Positions 7,296-14,631 are shown, counted from the first letter of the stretch. The stretch is DNA of 15,054 nt from Clostridium sp. CAG:169 (GCA_000435195.1 FR880192.1:18846-33899); one strand, 5' to 3'. The notes: a model not told the origin generated them from the letters alone. Program-made: numbers and translations.

Positions 7296-9182
7296 TTACA
7301 GTTTTTTAACGAACAGCGCACGGATTGCGTTGAGGACTGCAATAATCATGACGCCGACGTCTGCAAAGATGGCAAGCCACATATTTGCCAGACCGACTGC
7401 GCCCAGCGCCAGACAAATCAGCTTGATGCCGATGGCGAAGATGATGTTCTCATAAACGATGCGCAGGCATTTTCTGGAAATCTTGATTGCCTTTGCAATC
7501 TTCTGCGGGTCGTCGTCCATCAGCACTACATCTGCCGCTTCAATCGCAGCATCCGAGCCCATCGCACCCATGGCAATACCGATGTCGGCGCGGGAGAGCA
7601 CCGGTGCATCGTTGATGCCATCGCCCACAAATGCCAGTTTGGCTTTTGCCGGACGCTTTTCCAGCAGCTGCTCGACCTTGCTGACCTTGTCTGCCGGTAG
7701 CAGTTCGCTGTAATATTCGTCGATACCAAGTTCTCCTGCAACCTGCTGGGCAACTGCGCGCGCATCTCCGGTCAACATGACCGTCTTATCTACGCCTGCA
7801 CGGTGCAGCGAGTCGATTGCCTCTTTTGCGTGCGGTTTGACAATATCCGAAATGACGATGTGTCCTGCATATTTTCCGTCGATTGCCATGTGGATGATGG
7901 TGCCCACCTGATGACAGCTGATGTACTGGACGTTCAGGCGGTCCATCAGCTTGTCGTTGCCGGCTGCAATCTCCATACCATCCACTGTAGCGATAACGCC
8001 GTTGCCGCTGATTTCCTGCACATTGGTCACACGGCTGCGGTCCAGCTCCTTGCCGTATGCCCGCTGCAAGCTCTTGCTGATTGGATGAGAGGAAGCGCTT
8101 TCCGCAAGGGCAGCGTACTCGACCAGCTGGTCCTCGTGGATATTGCTGTGGTGGATTCCATTGACTTCAAAAACGCCCTGAGTCAAGGTACCTGTTTTAT
8201 CAAACACAACGCATTTGGTCTGTGAAAGGGTTTCCAGATAGTTGGAGCCTTTGACCAGAACACCCTCCCTGCTGGCACCGCCGATTCCTGCAAAGAAACT
8301 CAGCGGGATACTGATGACCAGCGCACATGGACAGCTGATGACCAGGAAGGTCAGCGCACGATAAATCCACTGGCTCCACATAGGAGCTGCACCCATCACC
8401 AGCATACGGAATACCGGCGGCAGCACTGCCAGCGCCAGCGCACTGATACAGACAGCCGGTGTATACACACGGGCAAATTTGGAGATGAAGTCCTCCGAGC
8501 GGGACTTGCGGGAGCTTGCGTTCTCCACCAAATCCAGAATTTTGGAGACAGTGGATTCGCCAAACTCGCGGGTGGTCTGTATCTTGAGCAAGCCGCTCAT
8601 ATTGATGCAGCCGCTGATGATTTCGTCGCCCTGTTTGACCTCGCGCGGCAGGCTCTCGCCGGTCAGCGCACTGGTGTTCAGGTTAGAGCTGCCTTCCAGC
8701 ACAATGCCGTCCAGCGGAACCTTTTCTCCCGGCTGTACGATGATGGTGCTGCCAATTTCCACCTCATCCGGGTCGACCTTTTCCAGCTTACCGTTCACCT
8801 CGATGTTGGCATAATCGGGACGAATGTCCATCAGCTCGCTGATATTGCGGCGGCTTTTGCCCACCGCATAGCTCTGGAACAGCTCGCCGATCTGATAAAA
8901 CAGCATAACTGCGATTGCTTCGGTGTAATCTCCGCTCTGTTCATACAAAGCGACACCGATGGCACCGAGGGTTGCAACTGCCATCAAAAAGTTTTCATCG
9001 AACACCTGGCGATTTTTGATACTCTTTGCCGCTTTGATTAAAATATCATACCCAATTACCAGATAAGGCACCAGGTACAGCGCAAATCGCAGCAAACCGC
9101 TGACAGGCAGCACCGCCAGAAGAATCATCAGTGCTGCCGCAACAAGGATGCGGGTCAGCATCTTTTTCTGTTTTTTGGTCAT
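7296..9182 (-). CDS. cadA: P1B-type heavy-metal ATPase (Zn/Cd/Pb exporter class)
   Basis: 628 residues. A P-type ATPase that exports divalent soft metals across the inner membrane. Key elements: TGES actuator loop (174-177), CPC metal-binding motif in the membrane (284-286), phosphorylation motif DKTGTLT (D328), HP locus (H366-P367) typical of P1B pumps, TGDAR (471-475) and GDGINDAP hinge (520-527). In the last helices K587 and D608 ('FADVGVMIIAVLNAIR') match the Zn/Cd/Pb subclass rather than the copper subclass, which has NxxYN. It lacks the N-terminal HMA metal-binding domain found in ZntA and CadA; that domain is encoded just upstream as a separate gene. Start ATG at 9180-9182, with a moderate AAGGGAAGAG site. 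An operator-like element lies 38 bases upstream. Exact metal (Zn versus Cd/Pb) is undetermined. Confidence 0.93.
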   Translation of the reverse strand: MTKKQKKMLTRILVAAALMILLAVLPVSGLLRFALYLVPYLVIGYDILIKAAKSIKNRQVFDENFLMAVATLGAIGVALYEQSGDYTEAIAVMLFYQIGELFQSYAVGKSRRNISELMDIRPDYANIEVNGKLEKVDPDEVEIGSTIIVQPGEKVPLDGIVLEGSSNLNTSALTGESLPREVKQGDEIISGCINMSGLLKIQTTREFGESTVSKILDLVENASSRKSRSEDFISKFARVYTPAVCISALALAVLPPVFRMLVMGAAPMWSQWIYRALTFLVISCPCALVISIPLSFFAGIGGASREGVLVKGSNYLETLSQTKCVVFDKTGTLTQGVFEVNGIHHSNIHEDQLVEYAALAESASSHPISKSLQRAYGKELDRSRVTNVQEISGNGVIATVDGMEIAAGNDKLMDRLNVQYISCHQVGTIIHMAIDGKYAGHIVISDIVKPHAKEAIDSLHRAGVDKTVMLTGDARAVAQQVAGELGIDEYYSELLPADKVSKVEQLLEKRPAKAKLAFVGDGINDAPVLSRADIGIAMGAMGSDAAIEAADVVLMDDDPQKIAKAIKISRKCLRIVYENIIFAIGIKLICLALGAVGLANMWLAIFADVGVMIIAVLNAIRALFVKKL

Positions 9183-9220
9183 GGTTCTCTCTTCCCTTCG
9201 CGTATATTTTCTGTTATATG

Positions 9221-9245
9221 ATTAAATATATGTTTAATCGTTCAT
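9221..9245 (-). promoter_or_regulatory. Operator-like element upstream of cadA (site 2)
   Basis: On the minus strand ATGAAC-N2-TTAAAC-N5-TTTAAT. The plus strand also shows a perfect 7-bp dyad, GATTAAA/TTTAATC (9220-9226 with 9233-9239). It matches the site upstream of the HMA gene at 20 of 25 bases and lies at the identical distance from the start codon (38 bases between). ATGAAC half-sites and AT-rich dyads are typical of ArsR/SmtB repressors. No good -10/-35 is seen directly upstream here. Confidence 0.65.
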
Positions 9246-9262
9246 TTGTTCTTTTAAAAGCA

Positions 9263-9297
9263 GCATCCCTGTGCAAATCTTCTCACAACAGGGATGC
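9263..9297 (-). terminator. Hairpin between the HMA gene and cadA
   Basis: A 10-bp perfect stem (GCATCCCTGT at 9263-9272 with ACAGGGATGC at 9288-9297) around a 15-base loop, followed on the minus strand by TGCTTTT. It lies just past the HMA stop. It could end or attenuate the HMA transcript, giving more HMA protein than ATPase. Confidence 0.6.
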
Positions 9298-9319
9298 GCT
9301 TATAAAAGCCTGCTTTTCT

Positions 9320-9538
9320 TTACAGGTAGATTTCGCAGTCGTCTTCGACCTTTTTGCAGTTCTTCAGCACCTGCTGCATCACTGCCTTGTGGTCGGCTCC
9401 TTCTTCAAATTCCACGTTCATCTTCTGGGTCATAAAGTTTACTACCGCATCTTTTACACCATCGGTTTTTTGGGCTGCCTGTTCCATTTTGTTTGCACAG
9501 TTTGCGCAGTCCACTTCGATTTTGTATGTTTTTTTCAT
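9320..9538 (-). CDS. Soluble HMA-domain heavy-metal binding protein
   Basis: A 72-residue single-domain protein of the heavy-metal-associated fold: 'KKTYKIEVDCANCANKMEQAA', metal site D10-C11-x-x-C14, then 'VNFMTQKMNVEFEEGAD'. The DCxxC form with aspartate before the first cysteine is that of the Zn/Cd ATPase N-terminal domains, not copper chaperones (MxCxxC). The tail carries a further cysteine in VEDDCEI. This is the metal-binding domain of the adjacent ATPase made as a separate protein, probably delivering or sensing metal for it. ATG at 9536-9538, with AGAGGGGT upstream. It is transcribed from the promoter at 9606-9634. Confidence 0.92.
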   Translation of the reverse strand: MKKTYKIEVDCANCANKMEQAAQKTDGVKDAVVNFMTQKMNVEFEEGADHKAVMQQVLKNCKKVEDDCEIYL

Positions 9539-9576
9539 AGTAAGTACCCCTCTTTCAAAAATGATCGGTTTTAATA

Positions 9577-9601
9577 ATTAAACGTTTGTTTAACTGTTCA
9601 T
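9577..9601 (-). promoter_or_regulatory. Operator-like element upstream of the HMA gene (site 1)
   Basis: Minus strand ATGAAC-N2-TTAAAC-N5-TTTAAT, with a plus-strand dyad TTAAAC/GTTTAA (9578-9583 with 9588-9593). It begins 4 bases after the -10 box of the HMA promoter, so a bound repressor would block initiation or clearance. ArsR/SmtB proteins commonly bind in this position; the divergent ArsR gene is the obvious candidate. Confidence 0.7.
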
Positions 9602-9605
9602 CTAT

Positions 9606-9634
9606 ATGATACTCATCTCTTCTCTCAAAGTCAA
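9606..9634 (-). promoter_or_regulatory. Sigma-A type promoter of the HMA gene
   Basis: Minus strand TTGACT (9629-9634), a 17-base spacer and TATCAT (9606-9611), each 5 of 6 to consensus. The predicted start falls inside the operator element at 9577-9601. Confidence 0.75.
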
Positions 9635-9724
9635 GGGATAAATGCACGATCCTTCTGTTTGGGACAAAAATATTTCCGTTCGGGCAAAGAACCTCTGTTT
9701 TGGATTTTATTTTCGGCAGATATG

Positions 9725-9733
9725 TGCTACAAT
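9725..9733 (+). promoter_or_regulatory. Extended -10 promoter of arsR
   Basis: TGC-TACAAT, an extended -10 box, ending 25 bases before the arsR ATG. The -35 region is poor (TTTTAT at 17 bases), which an extended -10 can tolerate. It lies about 125 bases from the operator at 9577-9601, so autoregulation through that site would need distance effects or another site. Confidence 0.5.
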
Positions 9734-9757
9734 ACTTGCAAAAGGAGGTACAAAACC

Positions 9758-10132
9758 ATGACATCCACACCCCTTCCCCACGACCACGGACAGCCGCCGG
9801 AACCCACGCTGGCTGCCATGCCCGATACAGAAAGCTTTCAGACGATTGCCGAGCTTCTCAAGCAGCTTGGCGACAGCAGCCGCATCCGTATCTTCTGGCT
9901 TTTGTGCCACTGCGAAGAATGTGTGATCAACCTTTCCGCTATGATGAAGATGAGCAGTCCTGCCATCTCCCACCACCTCAAGCAGCTGAAATCCAGCGGA
10001 TTGATTGTCAGCCGCCGCAGCGGAAAAGAGGTTTATTACCGTGCAGCCGACACCCAACAGGCACAGCTGCTGCACCGCATGATTGAAACGCTGCTTCAAA
10101 TCAACTGCCCTGACCCAACAATCGGGAGGTGA
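9758..10132 (+). CDS. ArsR/SmtB family metal-responsive repressor
   Basis: A 124-residue winged-helix repressor. The core is 'ELLKQLGDSSRIRIFWLLC', then the helix-turn-helix 'CVINLSAMMKMSSPAISHHLKQLKSSGLI' (residues 55-83) and wing 'VSRRSGKEVYYR'. It carries C50, C52 and C55 around helix 3, the region where CadC and ArsR bind soft metals, and an N-terminal tail with H8 and H10. The C-terminal helix lacks a clear DxHx10HxxE zinc site of SmtB/CzrA, so a thiol-rich helix-3 site is more likely (inference). The start is the ATG at 9758, with AAAGGAGG 9 bases upstream. It is divergent from the HMA-ATPase genes, which it probably represses, and is followed 5 bases later by an AraC-type gene. Confidence 0.92.
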   Translation: MTSTPLPHDHGQPPEPTLAAMPDTESFQTIAELLKQLGDSSRIRIFWLLCHCEECVINLSAMMKMSSPAISHHLKQLKSSGLIVSRRSGKEVYYRAADTQQAQLLHRMIETLLQINCPDPTIGR

Positions 10133-10137
10133 GTCAT

Positions 10138-11157
10138 TTGAAAGGCGAATACCCGTCTTCTATCGAATCCGCTTTGGCAAATCTTTCGGAGGGTCAGATG
10201 AAGGTGCGCCTGTCCGACCCGGATGCTGGCAGCATCCTGCTTTCCAATCACTTTGACTGCCGGGTGCAGGGCAAAGGAGAGATGCAAATTCTCTCCCTCT
10301 TTCCCGGAGTGGAGCTTTGTTTTAACCGCTTTATCGGCAGCAGCGTGCAGTTTCGACATGACCCACGCGAAAATGTGCTGAAAATCAACCATTGCCACCT
10401 TGGTCGAGCCGGCTGGGAGATGCAGGAAGGACTGACCGTCTACCTTGGTCCCGGCGATCTTTCGCTGCACCCCATGTACTGCTGTGCTCATTCGCAGATG
10501 CGCCTGCCGCTGGGCTATTACGAGGGACTTTCCCTTTCGATTGACCTTTCTGTCTTTTGCAGCACCCAGGATAACTATCCTGCTATCCTCAAAGATGCCA
10601 ATGTGGATATTCTACAGCTCTACCAGAGATTTTGTCCCGAGCAAAAGCCCGGCTGCATCGCTGCCTGTGAAGGGTTGGATCGCCTGTTTTCTCCGCTGTA
10701 TGAGGTCCCCTCCCATCTGCTTATTCCCTACTGCAAGCTAAAGGCGATGGAGCTGCTGCTCTATTTAAGCTGCACCCAGCCGTGTACGGCAAACGGCGGT
10801 GAATGCTCCCGCGCTTATTCCACCCAGCAGACCGCTACCATCCGACAGATTCACGACCTGCTGGTCAACAATCTTCAGCAGCGGTTCACCATTGATGAGC
10901 TTTCCCGCAGATACCTGGTCAATACCTCCTTTCTGAAAGCCGCTTTTAAAACGGTGTACGGTCAGCCGATTGCCTCCTACATGAAGGAGTACCGCATCAA
11001 AAAAGCAATGGAGCTGCTGCGCACCACCAATGACAGCATCGCTTCGATTGCAACCTGCGTTGGATATGAAACACAGGGAAAGTTCACCAAAGCCTTTAAG
11101 GATGTTGCCTTACAGCTGCCCACCGAATACCGCAAAATCCATCGGCATGACCGATAG
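10138..11157 (+). CDS. AraC family regulator, cysteine-rich effector domain
   Basis: 339 residues from the TTG at 10138-10140. GGGAGG lies 8 bases before that codon and overlaps the arsR stop region; a GTG at 10129 inside this ribosome binding site is less likely. The C-terminal 100 residues hold the two AraC helix-turn-helix motifs ('FTIDELSRRYLVNTSFLKAAFKTVYG' and 'DSIASIATCVGYETQGKFTKAFKDV'). The N-terminal 230 residues form an effector domain ('GPGDLSLHPMYCCAHSQMRLPLGYYEGLSLSIDLS') resembling PchR-like AraC regulators of siderophore systems, by recall only. Fourteen cysteines, 13 of them before the DNA-binding domain, are unusual. Co-transcription with arsR suggests a metal-linked role. 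The gene ends at TAG, followed by a strong terminator. Confidence 0.9.
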   Translation: MKGEYPSSIESALANLSEGQMKVRLSDPDAGSILLSNHFDCRVQGKGEMQILSLFPGVELCFNRFIGSSVQFRHDPRENVLKINHCHLGRAGWEMQEGLTVYLGPGDLSLHPMYCCAHSQMRLPLGYYEGLSLSIDLSVFCSTQDNYPAILKDANVDILQLYQRFCPEQKPGCIAACEGLDRLFSPLYEVPSHLLIPYCKLKAMELLLYLSCTQPCTANGGECSRAYSTQQTATIRQIHDLLVNNLQQRFTIDELSRRYLVNTSFLKAAFKTVYGQPIASYMKEYRIKKAMELLRTTNDSIASIATCVGYETQGKFTKAFKDVALQLPTEYRKIHRHDR

Positions 11158-11161
11158 ACAC

Positions 11162-11202
11162 AAAAAGGGTGTAGACCATTTGTTTTGGTCTACACCCTTT
11201 TT
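11162..11202. terminator. Bidirectional terminator between araC-type and lysR genes
   Basis: A perfect 16-bp stem (AAAAAGGGTGTAGACC at 11162-11177 with its complement at 11187-11202) around a 9-base loop, with A and T runs forming its base. It begins 4 bases after the AraC gene stop, and its right edge overlaps the lysR stop codon, so it serves both convergent genes. Confidence 0.92.
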
Positions 11203-12106
11203 ATCCTTGTCCTGCCGGCTGCATCCCCAGGCGGTCGTTGAGCAGGTCGATAAAGTGCTCCATCTGACTGCTCATCTCCTTGTCGCGGTGGTAAACCAGC
11301 TGCATCCACATCTGCGCCTCCGGGCAGTCCACATCCAGTGCCACCAGCTGTCCGCTGCGCAGGTAATCCTGGACCACATACCCCGGCAGAAAAGATACCC
11401 CCATGTTGTGTAAAAGCATTCGGGTGATAATGTCGGTATTGCCGGTTTCCAGAAACGGATGAACTTCTAACCCGTTTTGAGCCACCATCTGCTCAAAGGC
11501 ATATCGGTAGCTGATACCATGCTCAGTCAGCAAAAAAGGTTGTTCGACCAGCTCGTCCAACGGAATTTTTTTGCGGTCAGCTAAAGGTGAGGCTGCGCTT
11601 GCAACAAAGAAGATTTCCTCCTTGCGCTCACTGACCTTGACCCATTCAGGGAAGTCGATGCGCTTGTCCAAAAAGAACAGCAGGTCGATGTCGTTTTGAC
11701 GAACCATGCAGAACAGCTCCTCCACCAGTCCTGTGCAGGTGCTGACCTCTACCTTTAGATACCGGCGGCTAAATTCAACGATAACCGGTGGCAGCACGCT
11801 GATCAGCAAGGACTCGGCTGTCCCGATGCGCAACGGACCGCTAATTTCTCCCTGTCCCATGGAAACTGTCTGCGCCCGACGCACCGCGTTGAGCACCTCC
11901 ATAGCACGAGGCAGCAGCCGATCTCCCGCCTGTGTCAGACGGATGTGTTTCCCAATGCGCTCAAACAGACGGACGTTCAACTCCTCCTCCAGCTGCTTGA
12001 TTTGCATAGTGACCGCTGATTGAGAGTAGCCCAGCTGTTCTGCCGCCTTTGAAAAGTTGTGCAACTGTGCAATTCGCACAAAAGTTACCAGGTTTCTTAT
12101 CTCCAT
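11201..12106 (-). CDS. LysR family transcriptional regulator
   Basis: 301 residues. The N-terminal winged helix-turn-helix is canonical: 'MEIRNLVTFVRIAQLHNFSKAAEQLGYSQSAVTMQIKQLEEELNVRLFER' (1-50), followed by the periplasmic-binding-protein-like effector domain. I start at the ATG 12104-12106 (AGGTGG 6 bases upstream). An in-frame TTG at 12124 is possible but adds only six residues ahead of the conserved start. It diverges from the decarboxylase gene, and the shared gap contains an AT-rich dyad, so it probably activates or represses that gene. The inducer is unknown; an aromatic amino acid would fit the neighbour. Confidence 0.92.
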   Translation of the reverse strand: MEIRNLVTFVRIAQLHNFSKAAEQLGYSQSAVTMQIKQLEEELNVRLFERIGKHIRLTQAGDRLLPRAMEVLNAVRRAQTVSMGQGEISGPLRIGTAESLLISVLPPVIVEFSRRYLKVEVSTCTGLVEELFCMVRQNDIDLLFFLDKRIDFPEWVKVSERKEEIFFVASAASPLADRKKIPLDELVEQPFLLTEHGISYRYAFEQMVAQNGLEVHPFLETGNTDIITRMLLHNMGVSFLPGYVVQDYLRSGQLVALDVDCPEAQMWMQLVYHRDKEMSSQMEHFIDLLNDRLGMQPAGQG

Positions 12107-12136
12107 GTTGACCCACCTATTCAAAAAAATTGAATT

Positions 12137-12174
12137 AGATAATAAATATTCTGAATTTTACATAAATATTATCT
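12137..12174. promoter_or_regulatory. Candidate LysR operator dyad
   Basis: Inverted repeat AGATAATA (12137-12144) and TATTATCT (12167-12174) with 22 bases between, in a very AT-rich gap. The right arm overlaps the spacer of the decarboxylase promoter. LysR proteins typically bind such sites in divergent intergenic regions; the exact T-N11-A box is not resolved. Confidence 0.45.
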
Positions 12175-12186
12175 CTATGTTACAAT
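12157..12186 (+). promoter_or_regulatory. Promoter of the decarboxylase gene
   Basis: TTTACA (12157-12162), an 18-base spacer and TACAAT (12181-12186), with an extended TG-T before the -10. It predicts a leader of about 50 bases before the start codon at 12245. Confidence 0.65.
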
Positions 12187-12244
12187 ACTCCATAAAGAAA
12201 GTCAACCGTACGCAGCGGTATCCCATGTAAGGAGGAAGAGTATC

Positions 12245-13702
12245 ATGGAACATAAGTTCAACACCCAAATCAATCAAAGCGGCAGATTGATGAAAGAATT
12301 TGTAGACACTGTTATTTCCTTTTACCAGAATATCAAACAACAGGATGTTTCCCGCATTATGGATGCACAGACGCTCTCCCGCTTGCAGCAGCAGGAGATT
12401 CTTGCACAGGGTCGTCCGATGGAGGAGGTATACCATCAACTGCTGGAGGACGTATACCCAAACGCCTCTTTGATGCAGCATCCACGCTGCTTTGCCTGCA
12501 TTCCAAGCCCGGTTTCTCTTTTGTCCTAGATGGGCGACGTGATGACCAACGCCTTTGACCCACACGCAGGCTGCTGGCTTAACTCCTCCGGCACCAGCTG
12601 CATCGAGCAGCAGTTGATTCAGTGGATGGGCTCACTGGCAGGCTACCCGGAAGGTCGCAGCGGAATGTTTGTTTCCGGCAGCTCGATGGCAAACCTGACC
12701 GCACTGACAGCTGCTCGCGACAACCGTCTGCGAGAAGATGAATGGTCGCAGGGCGTTGCCTATGTATCCGACCAGACCCATTCCTCGGTTGCCAAAGGGC
12801 TGCATATCATCGGCTTCCGCGCTGACCAGGTCCGCAAAATTCCAACCGACTCCCAGTTCCGTATGGACATCGACGCGCTCAAACAGGCATTGAAGCAGGA
12901 CATTGCCAACGGCAAAAAACCGTTTGCTGTCATTGCTACCGCCGGAACAACCAACACCGGCAGCATCGACCCTCTGCCGGAGATTGCCACAATCTGCCAG
13001 CAGCACCATCTTTGGATGCACGTCGACGGTGCTTTTGGCGCTTCTATCCTGTTGTCGGAAAAATGTCGTCCGCTTCTCAAGGGAATTGAGCAATCGGATT
13101 CGCTCAGCTGGGACGCTCACAAATGGCTGATGCAAACCTACGGATGCAGCGTTGTGCTGGTCCGCGACCAGTCCACCCTGCTGCACAGCTTTGCTACCCA
13201 CCCGGAATACCTGCGTGATGCACAGGAGTGCAGCGATACCCCCAACTTTTGGGATCTGGGTCCCGAGCTGACCCGACCTGCACGCGGTGTCAAGCTGTGG
13301 CTGACCTTGCAGGCGATGGGCAGTGAAGCAGTCGGCGAGATGATTGACCACGGATGTGCGATGGCACGCCTTGCAGAAAAGGCACTGGTGACCTCAGGCA
13401 ACCGGGAGATTGTTTCCCACGCACAACAAGGTATCGTCAACTTCCGCTACGCTCCTGCCGGCAGAAGCAAGGAGGAGCTTGACTGTCTGAACACCCGCAT
13501 TGCACAGGAAATTACCGCAAGCGGATATGCGATGATTTTGACCACCGAGCTAAACGGAAACAAGGTGTTGCGGATGTGCACCCTCCATCCCGAAACGACC
13601 GAGGAGGACATCATCAGCACCATCAACCGCCTGTGCAACAGCCGCGCCATCGCACAGGAGCGCTATCAATTCCGTACTCCCCTTCAGCAGAAGGTATCCT
13701 AA
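12245..13702 (+). pseudogene. PLP-dependent aromatic amino acid (tryptophan-type) decarboxylase split by an in-frame TAG
   Basis: A 485-codon frame with one internal stop. Codons 1-94 (12245-12526) give the N-terminal part, starting MEHKFNTQ, with AAGGAGG 9 bases upstream. Codon 95 is TAG (12527-12529). The same frame continues for 390 codons to TAA at 13702. Around the stop the protein reads 'HPRCFACIPSPVSLLS-stop-MGDVMTNAF'. Group II decarboxylases have HPRFF..PGPAS..SWLGD here, so the TAG replaces Trp and differs from TGG by one base. Everything else is intact: H84 of the downstream part in DQTHSS stacks on PLP, D166 in HVDGAFG pairs with its pyridine nitrogen, and K198 in SWDAHKW binds it. 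From memory the closest characterised relative is the gut tryptophan decarboxylase of Ruminococcus gnavus, which makes tryptamine. The ATG right after TAG has no ribosome binding site, so a functional second piece is unlikely. A recent nonsense mutation or a base-call error fits best. Confidence 0.85.
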
Positions 13703-13730
13703 GACATCCACATAAAAAAACACCCGATAC

Positions 13731-13768
13731 AAAAACCGACCTGCGACATTCTGTGCAGGTCGGTTTTT
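13731..13768 (+). terminator. Rho-independent terminator after the decarboxylase gene
   Basis: A perfect 14-bp stem (AAAAACCGACCTGC at 13731-13744 with its complement at 13755-13768) around a 10-base loop, ending in TTTTTG. It starts 28 bases after the decarboxylase stop. Confidence 0.92.
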
Positions 13769-13867
13769 GCGTTTTACCCTTTTTAACATTTTCTCTGCAT
13801 ATCAGATCGTTCTTGGAAAACAGGAGGAAATAATTTGTAAAATTTCATAAATATATCTGTTTTATTG

Positions 13868-13895
13868 TTGAAAATTTTATCTTATGTGCTATAAT
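13868..13895 (+). promoter_or_regulatory. Strong promoter of the cytidylate-kinase-like gene
   Basis: TTGAAA (13868-13873), a 16-base spacer and a perfect TATAAT (13890-13895) with an extended TGC. The gap from 13769 to here is AT-rich and otherwise shows no gene. Confidence 0.8.
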
Positions 13896-13921
13896 AAAAC
13901 TAACAACAAGGGGGTGTCCTT

Positions 13922-14581
13922 ATGAATAAAGACCAGAAATTTGTTATTACGATTGGCAGAGAACGCGGCAGCGGTGGTCGAATGGTGGGTAAGGAGCTGG
14001 CACGGCGATTCCACATTCACTATTATGACCGGGAGATTTTAGCCTGCGCATCCAAGGAGCTGGATGTGGACGAAGCGTACCTTTCCAGCATCGACGAACG
14101 CTCGATGAATTTTATGCAGAATGTTTTTCCGGTCGCTTACGGAGGCAGCGGCGCTGCTTTCAACTATGTCACCACCGAAGCTGAGCTGATCGGTGTACAA
14201 AGCAGACTGATCTGTGAATTTGCCAGCAGCCGAAGCTGTGTCATCGTTGGACGCTGTGCGGATTATCTGCTGCGCGACAACCCCAACTGCATCCGCATCT
14301 TCCTTTCTTCCGACATGGAGGACCGCATCGAACACATCTCGGAAATCTACGGTGTTAGCAAAGAGGATGCCAAAAAGAAAATCAAAAAGATGGACAAGGA
14401 CCGCGAAAAATATTACCGCAGCGTCACCGGCATGGACTGGGCAGATGCCAGAAGCTATGACCTGTGTTTGAACACCTCGCTGATGGGAATTCAAAAGAGC
14501 TGCGACCTGGTGGAAGAAGCGGTGCGCATCTTCTTAAAGGCGCGCGGAATCGACCCGCAGATCAGCGCTATTCAGGATTAA
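13922..14581 (+). CDS. Cytidylate kinase-like family protein
   Basis: 219 residues. The N-terminus 'KFVITIGRERGSGGRMVGKELARRF' carries a P-loop-like GRERGSGGRMVGK (12-24) seen in the cytidylate-kinase-like (AAA_26) family common in Clostridia and Bacteroidetes. 'HYYDREILACASKELDVDEAYLSSIDER' follows, then 'SSRSCVIVGRCADYLLRDNPNCIRIFLSSD' with the mid-domain nucleotide kinase strand, and 'YRSVTGMDWADARSYDLCLNTSLMGI' near the end, matching the Cmk NMP-kinase core. It is not the canonical Cmk itself, and its true phosphate acceptor is unknown. ATG at 13922, with AAGGGGGTG upstream. It stands alone between its own promoter and a terminator. Confidence 0.9.
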   Translation: MNKDQKFVITIGRERGSGGRMVGKELARRFHIHYYDREILACASKELDVDEAYLSSIDERSMNFMQNVFPVAYGGSGAAFNYVTTEAELIGVQSRLICEFASSRSCVIVGRCADYLLRDNPNCIRIFLSSDMEDRIEHISEIYGVSKEDAKKKIKKMDKDREKYYRSVTGMDWADARSYDLCLNTSLMGIQKSCDLVEEAVRIFLKARGIDPQISAIQD

Positions 14582-14591
14582 CAACCGCAAC

Positions 14592-14625
14592 AAAGGGAGG
14601 CAAGCCGATGGCTTGCCTCCCTTTT
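14592..14625. terminator. Bidirectional terminator between the kinase-like gene and the 3' partial gene
   Basis: A perfect 15-bp stem (AAAGGGAGGCAAGCC at 14592-14606 with its complement at 14610-14624) around a 3-base GAT loop, followed by TTTT on the plus strand. It starts 10 bases after the kinase-like stop and lies 7 bases from the stop of the convergent gene. Confidence 0.92.
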
Positions 14626-14631
14626 ATCGTT

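Noticed and set aside
7142..7342. 67-residue N-terminal extension of YunB
   Set aside because: It would run back through the cadA terminator and into the cadA 3' end; the TTG at 7141 has GGAGG at ideal spacing.
12527..12529. TAG as a pyrrolysine codon or recoded codon
   Set aside because: Trp, not Lys-like, is expected at this position. TAG is also used as a normal stop in the AraC gene (11155-11157) and in the gene ending at 14632, and no pyl genes are seen here. A nonsense mutation or base error is simpler.
12632..13351. 239-codon open frame on the minus strand
   Set aside because: Antisense to the decarboxylase PLP domain, with low-complexity Gln/Gly-rich translation typical of shadows.
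13823..13840. AGGAGG followed by TTG, suggesting a small leader peptide before the kinase-like gene
   Set aside because: The TTG is followed at once by TAA, and the site lies upstream of the strong promoter, so it would not be in the main transcript.
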